From the NCBI RefSeq assembly GCF_009494395.1, contig NZ_VZCB01000052.1, forward strand, positions 151,878 to 215,877: DNA of 64,000 nucleotides, written 5' to 3'. Source of the DNA: Segatella copri. GTDB taxonomy: Bacteria; Bacteroidota; Bacteroidia; Bacteroidales; Bacteroidaceae. Both the position numbers and the translations under genes were made by a program. Below, in pieces: positions 61,501 to 64,000 of the stretch; position 1 is the stretch's first letter, and every line of letters starts with the position of its first letter. Under the pieces are notes generated by a model. It was not told the DNA's origin. It ran no database searches and was given only the letters and a program-made list of their open reading frames with translations.

Positions 61501-61825
61501 CAAGCATCGTGGAGAATACTACGAGCGTTATGCTGACAATCTGGCTTTCGAGCATCACTTCGATGTTCACTTCGGTCAGAAGTTCAGCTTCAAGGTGGCT
61601 GGTCAGATCAATTCCATCGAGCTGACCTTCGATATCCTCAATGTGGGCAACCTCCTGAACAAGGACTGGGGTCATACCTACGGTGACGGTTTCGGTACCT
61701 ATTATTCACCAGTCAACTATCAGGGTGGTGGTGTTTACCAGTTCACCGGTGCTTATGCCTACAAGAGCTATAGCGATTACTACAGCCGTTGGCGTGGTCA
61801 GGTAGGTTTGAAGTACACCTTCTAA
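58568..61825 (+). CDS. TonB-dependent receptor, Oar-like, copy 2
   Basis: 1085-residue paralog of the preceding gene. The signal and regulatory-like domain are almost the same (AQITTSGISGK, HQPSGTVYRAVTNIDGRY, IQGMRPGGPY); the plug is similar (APFDVRQSGFTGGAINAITK); the barrel (from about 260) is diverged and ends GQVGLKYTF. Codon choice differs from copy 1 (more C-ending codons), so the duplication is old. No SusD gene adjoins. Substrate unknown; different barrels suggest different substrates. Confidence 0.9.
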   Translation: MLKRLHLLLALFILTVNAAMAQITTSGISGKITSDGENVIGATVTATHQPSGTVYRAVTNIDGRYTIQGMRPGGPYKVDISYIGYKDKVIKNLNLSLGETENISCSLQEDAHQLQEVVVSGKAGLAASRTGAATSMTAEQINNMPSITHGIADVARLNPQLTVTNSGNMSFAGVNNRYNNFMIDGAANNDVFGLASSGNNGGQAGAQPVSMETIEQIQVSVAPFDVRQSGFTGGAINAITKSGTNQFHGSAYYYGYNQDLIGTKYPYLDGTGYAPKYQKQTQYNMGVTLGGPIIKNKLFFFANYERTNKEYPNLYGVDSGNSKVNTEQAKDILTMLQNIAEKQGVNFNDYYSNQDIYTKSDKAGLKLDWNINEFNKFAIRWSLVKAEQLSGGGSASSLNSYGYSYPFKSNTNSFIAELQSRFSPSVSNEARVSFVRVRDSRDIKAHLPMISITGVGSGTVNIGTERNSQANYLNQDIWTIEDNLTWLRGNHTFIFGTHNEFYHFKNMFISDKFGSYTFKGFDNFKAYYDDYMADKLDPNKAYMNQYRYGQANTDVTGDPNWASEFSSGQFGFYAQDKWNASNNFTLTYGLRLDIPVFFDTPVENPEFNALSEKMGWGLKTNDKLSFSPMLSPRVGFRWNINNDRKYILRGGAGVFTGRIPFVWVSNNYSGTGLQLSSYDSNNSTVKGLELILDPNKQNANADKMKASAGNQDVAVCDKNFKFAQNLRLNLGFDFEALGIDWTAEAIYSKTLNDILYKNLAQEQSGQTFSQKYGYEWDNRPLYQSVVKGTPIAGVYALGNTSKGYTVNLSLKAEKHFNFGLDLMASYTWTRSRSAANGGSSVAKSNWTYQYTHRDCNDLEVGNSAYNVPHRIQASAYYHIKYGHQKQWQTTLGVIYQGKSGSPYTYYYYGDVNEDGSKGNDLFYIPTDAQIDKMRFEETKYNKNTFTNRMFGDNHGDKLTEEMQREMLKKWIAEDSYLSKHRGEYYERYADNLAFEHHFDVHFGQKFSFKVAGQINSIELTFDILNVGNLLNKDWGHTYGDGFGTYYSPVNYQGGGVYQFTGAYAYKSYSDYYSRWRGQVGLKYTF

Positions 61826-61853
61826 TCTCTGCCATTTTATTCAAATTCTATAG

Positions 61854-61890
61854 AGTCCCTAGTGTCGCCAAATGCGATACTAGGGCTTTT
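61854..61890 (+). terminator. Terminator of the second TonB receptor
   Basis: 12-bp stem CCCTAGTGTCGC (61857-61868) with GCGATACTAGGG (61874-61885), one G-U, followed by CTTTT. Confidence 0.8.
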
Positions 61891-62236
61891 CGTTAATATA
61901 AGTTGCTTTACGCCCTAAAAGAACAATAAATATTAAAATTATCGCCTTCTAAGGGTACAAAATGTTGCCAAATTGTGGATTTTTTAGTATAAAATGTTGT
62001 TGTTCACACATTTTAACCAAATTATCCCCCCCCAGCCCGTCCGAGAACGGCCGTTTTGGGGTGTGTCACATAGGGTAGAACCGCTATCACGACTCCACCT
62101 AAGCCCCTCTAAGGGCATATATTTTTTCATCTTAAAATTTTGTTTTATGTTTAATAATTCGTCATAAGGGCTTAAAAAGGCCGATATGAACACTAATAGA
62201 GCGTGTTTTTGATGGTATATGATTCCCTACAGGTCA
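61891..62236. other. Gene-free region between receptor and transposase
   Basis: No credible gene seen. It holds a run of eight C (62026-62033), two copies of TA(C/T)AAAATGTTG (about 61957 and 61989), small palindromes (GCCCCTCTAAGGGC near 62104) and AT-rich DNA. The left end of the insertion sequence must lie somewhere here, but I could not match it to the right end. Confidence 0.5.
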
Positions 62237-63925
62237 TTATCTAAGAGAAGCAATCAAAGCAGGTACACCTTTGAGAGATATGGCACGACGAAGGTTATAA
62301 GATAGGCAAAAGAGGCCCATCTCAGCAGTTACTTTCAGTTTGCCTTTCAGTAAAAAGTAGTATTGCCCAAGTGCTCGCTTCATGGTTCCGAAAGGATGCT
62401 CGGAGAGGCATTTGCGATTGTCCATCTTGTTCTGGTCTAGATGCAAAACGTAACGGACAACCTTCTTCACAACCTTCATTCTTGGAGGTTTTGGCTTGTC
62501 TTTATTCTCTTCTTTGAGTTGCTTGCGTTTTGCTTCAGTTGCCTTTATCAAGGTGTCTTTGTTGAAGTCTGCCTCCTTAAATTTCTGGATGGTACACTTG
62601 CACTTGCATTTTTTACATGCAAGCTTGTTGCAGTAGCGGATCATACCGTTTCTTTTGATAGACTTTTGCCTCAGGATTTCTCCTTGCGGACAATAGACAA
62701 GATTGCGTTCGGCATCCCTCACGAAGTATCCTTCAAGAGCCTTGGCACGCATCTGCTCGGGAGTCATCTTCAGTACAGCAGACTCTACTACATCAGAAGT
62801 GTACTCCTTGACCTCTACAATCTGTGCATCGGTTAAAAAATCCTTGTAGGCTTCCGGTATGACTGCAGCTTCAAGACATGCCTTCAAATCTTCTGGATTA
62901 GTACTTGACTTTTGTTCGTCAGTTATGGTAGCTTCGTTATAGTCAAACTGAATCTGCTCTGTGCAGCAGCCATCACGTTGGATGACATTTGGTACGATAC
63001 CATTAGCCAATGCATCTGCATGATCCTCTGGACACTCGTACCCCTTGTCTGCAGTAGATTCTAGAACGTCAACACCATAATCGGCTTTCACCTCAGATGC
63101 TACGCTTGTAAGCTGACCATGGTCTGTTGGACTGTTGCTTACCTGGAAGCCTGCTATCAGATGGCTCTCCGCATCAACAGCTGTTTGCACATTATAACCG
63201 ACACAAAAGCCTTCGTTGGCTTTCATTAGTCGGGAATCAGGATCGGTTAAGGAAATCTGGCTTTCACCGCTTTTCTCAAGTGTATCACGGTATCCTTCAT
63301 AACGTTCCTTGCGCTCCTTGCAAATATCAAGCTTACGTTGCAATTCATCTTTGGAGAGCCTGCGTCCTTCCTCATGATCGTATGCATCAAGTTCTTCCAT
63401 ATAGATTGAAATATGTTCATCAAGACGCTTGATTCGGTCATCGAGTTTGCTTAGAGTAAGGTTGTTGTCCTTAGCATTTACAGCCTTAAACTTGCTTCCA
63501 TCAATAGAGATGTACGACTTGGAAAAGAGCTTCAGTCCCATGCAAAACTTGTTGAACTCTTTAAAAACTTTAGTAATAGCCTTCTTGTTGTCCTTGCGGA
63601 AATCGGAGATTGTACGAAAGTCTGGAGTCAGCTTGTTGAGCAGCCACATTACCTCTACGTTACACTTGCACTCACGAGCAAGTTTACGAGAGGAACGTAC
63701 CTGATAGAAGTAACCATAAATATAGAGTTTGAGGAGATCGCGAGGATCATATCCAGGAGTACCTGTCTCTGCAGGAGTACTGCGGACGAATCCCAGTTCA
63801 TCCATTTTGAGATTATCGACAAAAGCATCGAACAAGCGAACAGGGGCGTCAGCCTCTACATACTCGTCAATGCAATCAGGGAAAAGAACCCTCTGTCGTC
63901 TATCTTGACCTTTTTTATATGCCAT
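62237..63925 (-). CDS. IS1182 family transposase
   Basis: 562-residue DDE transposase. The N-terminal DUF772-like domain has YVEADAPVRLFDAFVDNL, GYDPRDLLKLYIYGYFYQVR and TPDFRTISDFRKDN; the catalytic core includes YISIDGSKFKAVNAKDNN (first aspartate) and VLESTADKGYECPEDH (second); the C-terminal part has a cysteine cluster (CNKLACKKCKCKC) and RKCLSEHPFGTMKRALG with the glutamate. The frame is complete, so the element may be active. ATG 63925 follows a -7 word at 63946. Confidence 0.93.
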   Translation of the reverse strand: MAYKKGQDRRQRVLFPDCIDEYVEADAPVRLFDAFVDNLKMDELGFVRSTPAETGTPGYDPRDLLKLYIYGYFYQVRSSRKLARECKCNVEVMWLLNKLTPDFRTISDFRKDNKKAITKVFKEFNKFCMGLKLFSKSYISIDGSKFKAVNAKDNNLTLSKLDDRIKRLDEHISIYMEELDAYDHEEGRRLSKDELQRKLDICKERKERYEGYRDTLEKSGESQISLTDPDSRLMKANEGFCVGYNVQTAVDAESHLIAGFQVSNSPTDHGQLTSVASEVKADYGVDVLESTADKGYECPEDHADALANGIVPNVIQRDGCCTEQIQFDYNEATITDEQKSSTNPEDLKACLEAAVIPEAYKDFLTDAQIVEVKEYTSDVVESAVLKMTPEQMRAKALEGYFVRDAERNLVYCPQGEILRQKSIKRNGMIRYCNKLACKKCKCKCTIQKFKEADFNKDTLIKATEAKRKQLKEENKDKPKPPRMKVVKKVVRYVLHLDQNKMDNRKCLSEHPFGTMKRALGQYYFLLKGKLKVTAEMGLFCLSYNLRRAISLKGVPALIASLR

Positions 63926-63945
63926 ATCTTTCTTGTTTATTACTA

Positions 63946-63953
63946 CAAATTTA
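63946..63953 (-). promoter_or_regulatory. Transposase promoter, -7 element
   Basis: TAAATTTG on the minus strand, 21 nt upstream of the transposase ATG. Confidence 0.5.
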
Positions 63954-64000
63954 TATAAAATTTTCGAATTATAAGCAAGTAATATAAAAAACTTGAATGA

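Larger units (their letters stand above)
62237..64000 (-). mobile_element. IS1182-like insertion sequence, ends unresolved
   Basis: Defined only by its transposase gene and promoter. Terminal inverted repeats could not be identified; the right end may lie beyond the window. Confidence 0.6.

Noticed and set aside
61891..62236. Left terminal inverted repeat of the IS1182-like element
   Set aside because: Searched by eye for a match to the sequence right of 63925; only short AT-rich similarities were found, so no end is called.

Overview
The window looks like chromosome of a Bacteroidales gut or oral anaerobe, most likely Prevotella/Segatella (copri-like). The grounds are: almost every gene start is preceded by the Bacteroidota -7 promoter word TAnnTTTG, often with TTTG or TTG about 19-20 nt upstream; complex I is the NuoA,B,CD,H-N form without NuoEFG; there is a CHU_C (type IX secretion, type B) sorting domain, Oar-like TonB receptors, and family-restricted proteins such as those resembling DUF4836, DUF3256, DUF3078 and DUF4250. 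No rRNA, tRNA or CRISPR array was seen. The species call is inference.

Layout. 1-476 is the 3' end of a deoxynucleoside kinase; 776-1720 is a probable broken remnant of a secreted protein. 2032-12152 is an 11-gene respiratory complex I operon. 12306-13433 holds a DUF4250 protein and a YitT-type membrane protein. 13524-13958 is an amidase gene killed by an in-frame TAG. 14194-17456 (minus) is a sorting-domain protein plus uvrA. 17626-22068 (plus) holds a LysM/periplasmic-binding protein, an outer-membrane barrel, an MFS transporter and a WG-repeat protein. 22277-27203 holds the primary sigma factor, a POT peptide transporter and an S9 peptidase; the last two could act together in peptide use. 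27428-28609 is a membrane-anchored AraC-type regulator split by an in-frame TGA. 28705-30560 holds a small membrane protein and a DUF1846 protein.

30605-33642 is a small accessory block: a rhodanese lipoprotein, a three-gene HipB/HipS/HipT toxin-antitoxin locus and a HepT/MntA pair, punctuated by hairpins that share a 23-nt arm. 33737-41754 is housekeeping (yidC, pyrG, a DUF3078-like barrel, an OprP-type porin, rlmD). 41755-42594 is a repeat-rich intergenic region with a long fold-back element, followed by ppdK. 45492-46603 is an operon with two 34-codon paralogous membrane microproteins. A candidate small RNA (46667-46735), two short chromate-transporter proteins, a nucleoside-type MFS/nuclease/rsmE cluster and an ABC exporter pair follow. 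54976-61825 holds two tandem paralogous TonB-dependent receptors. The window ends in an IS1182-like transposase (62237-63925, minus).

The most unusual aspect of the window is its intergenic DNA. Many of the longer gaps carry their own short tandem repeat with a fixed period: 7 nt (four loci), 11 nt, 19 nt, 22 nt (two loci) and 24 nt, besides a ~390-bp fold-back element. I see no known system that explains these as a set. The other leads are the zinc-finger-bearing HipT with its duplicated operator, the microprotein pair, the candidate small RNA, and the two nonsense-interrupted genes.
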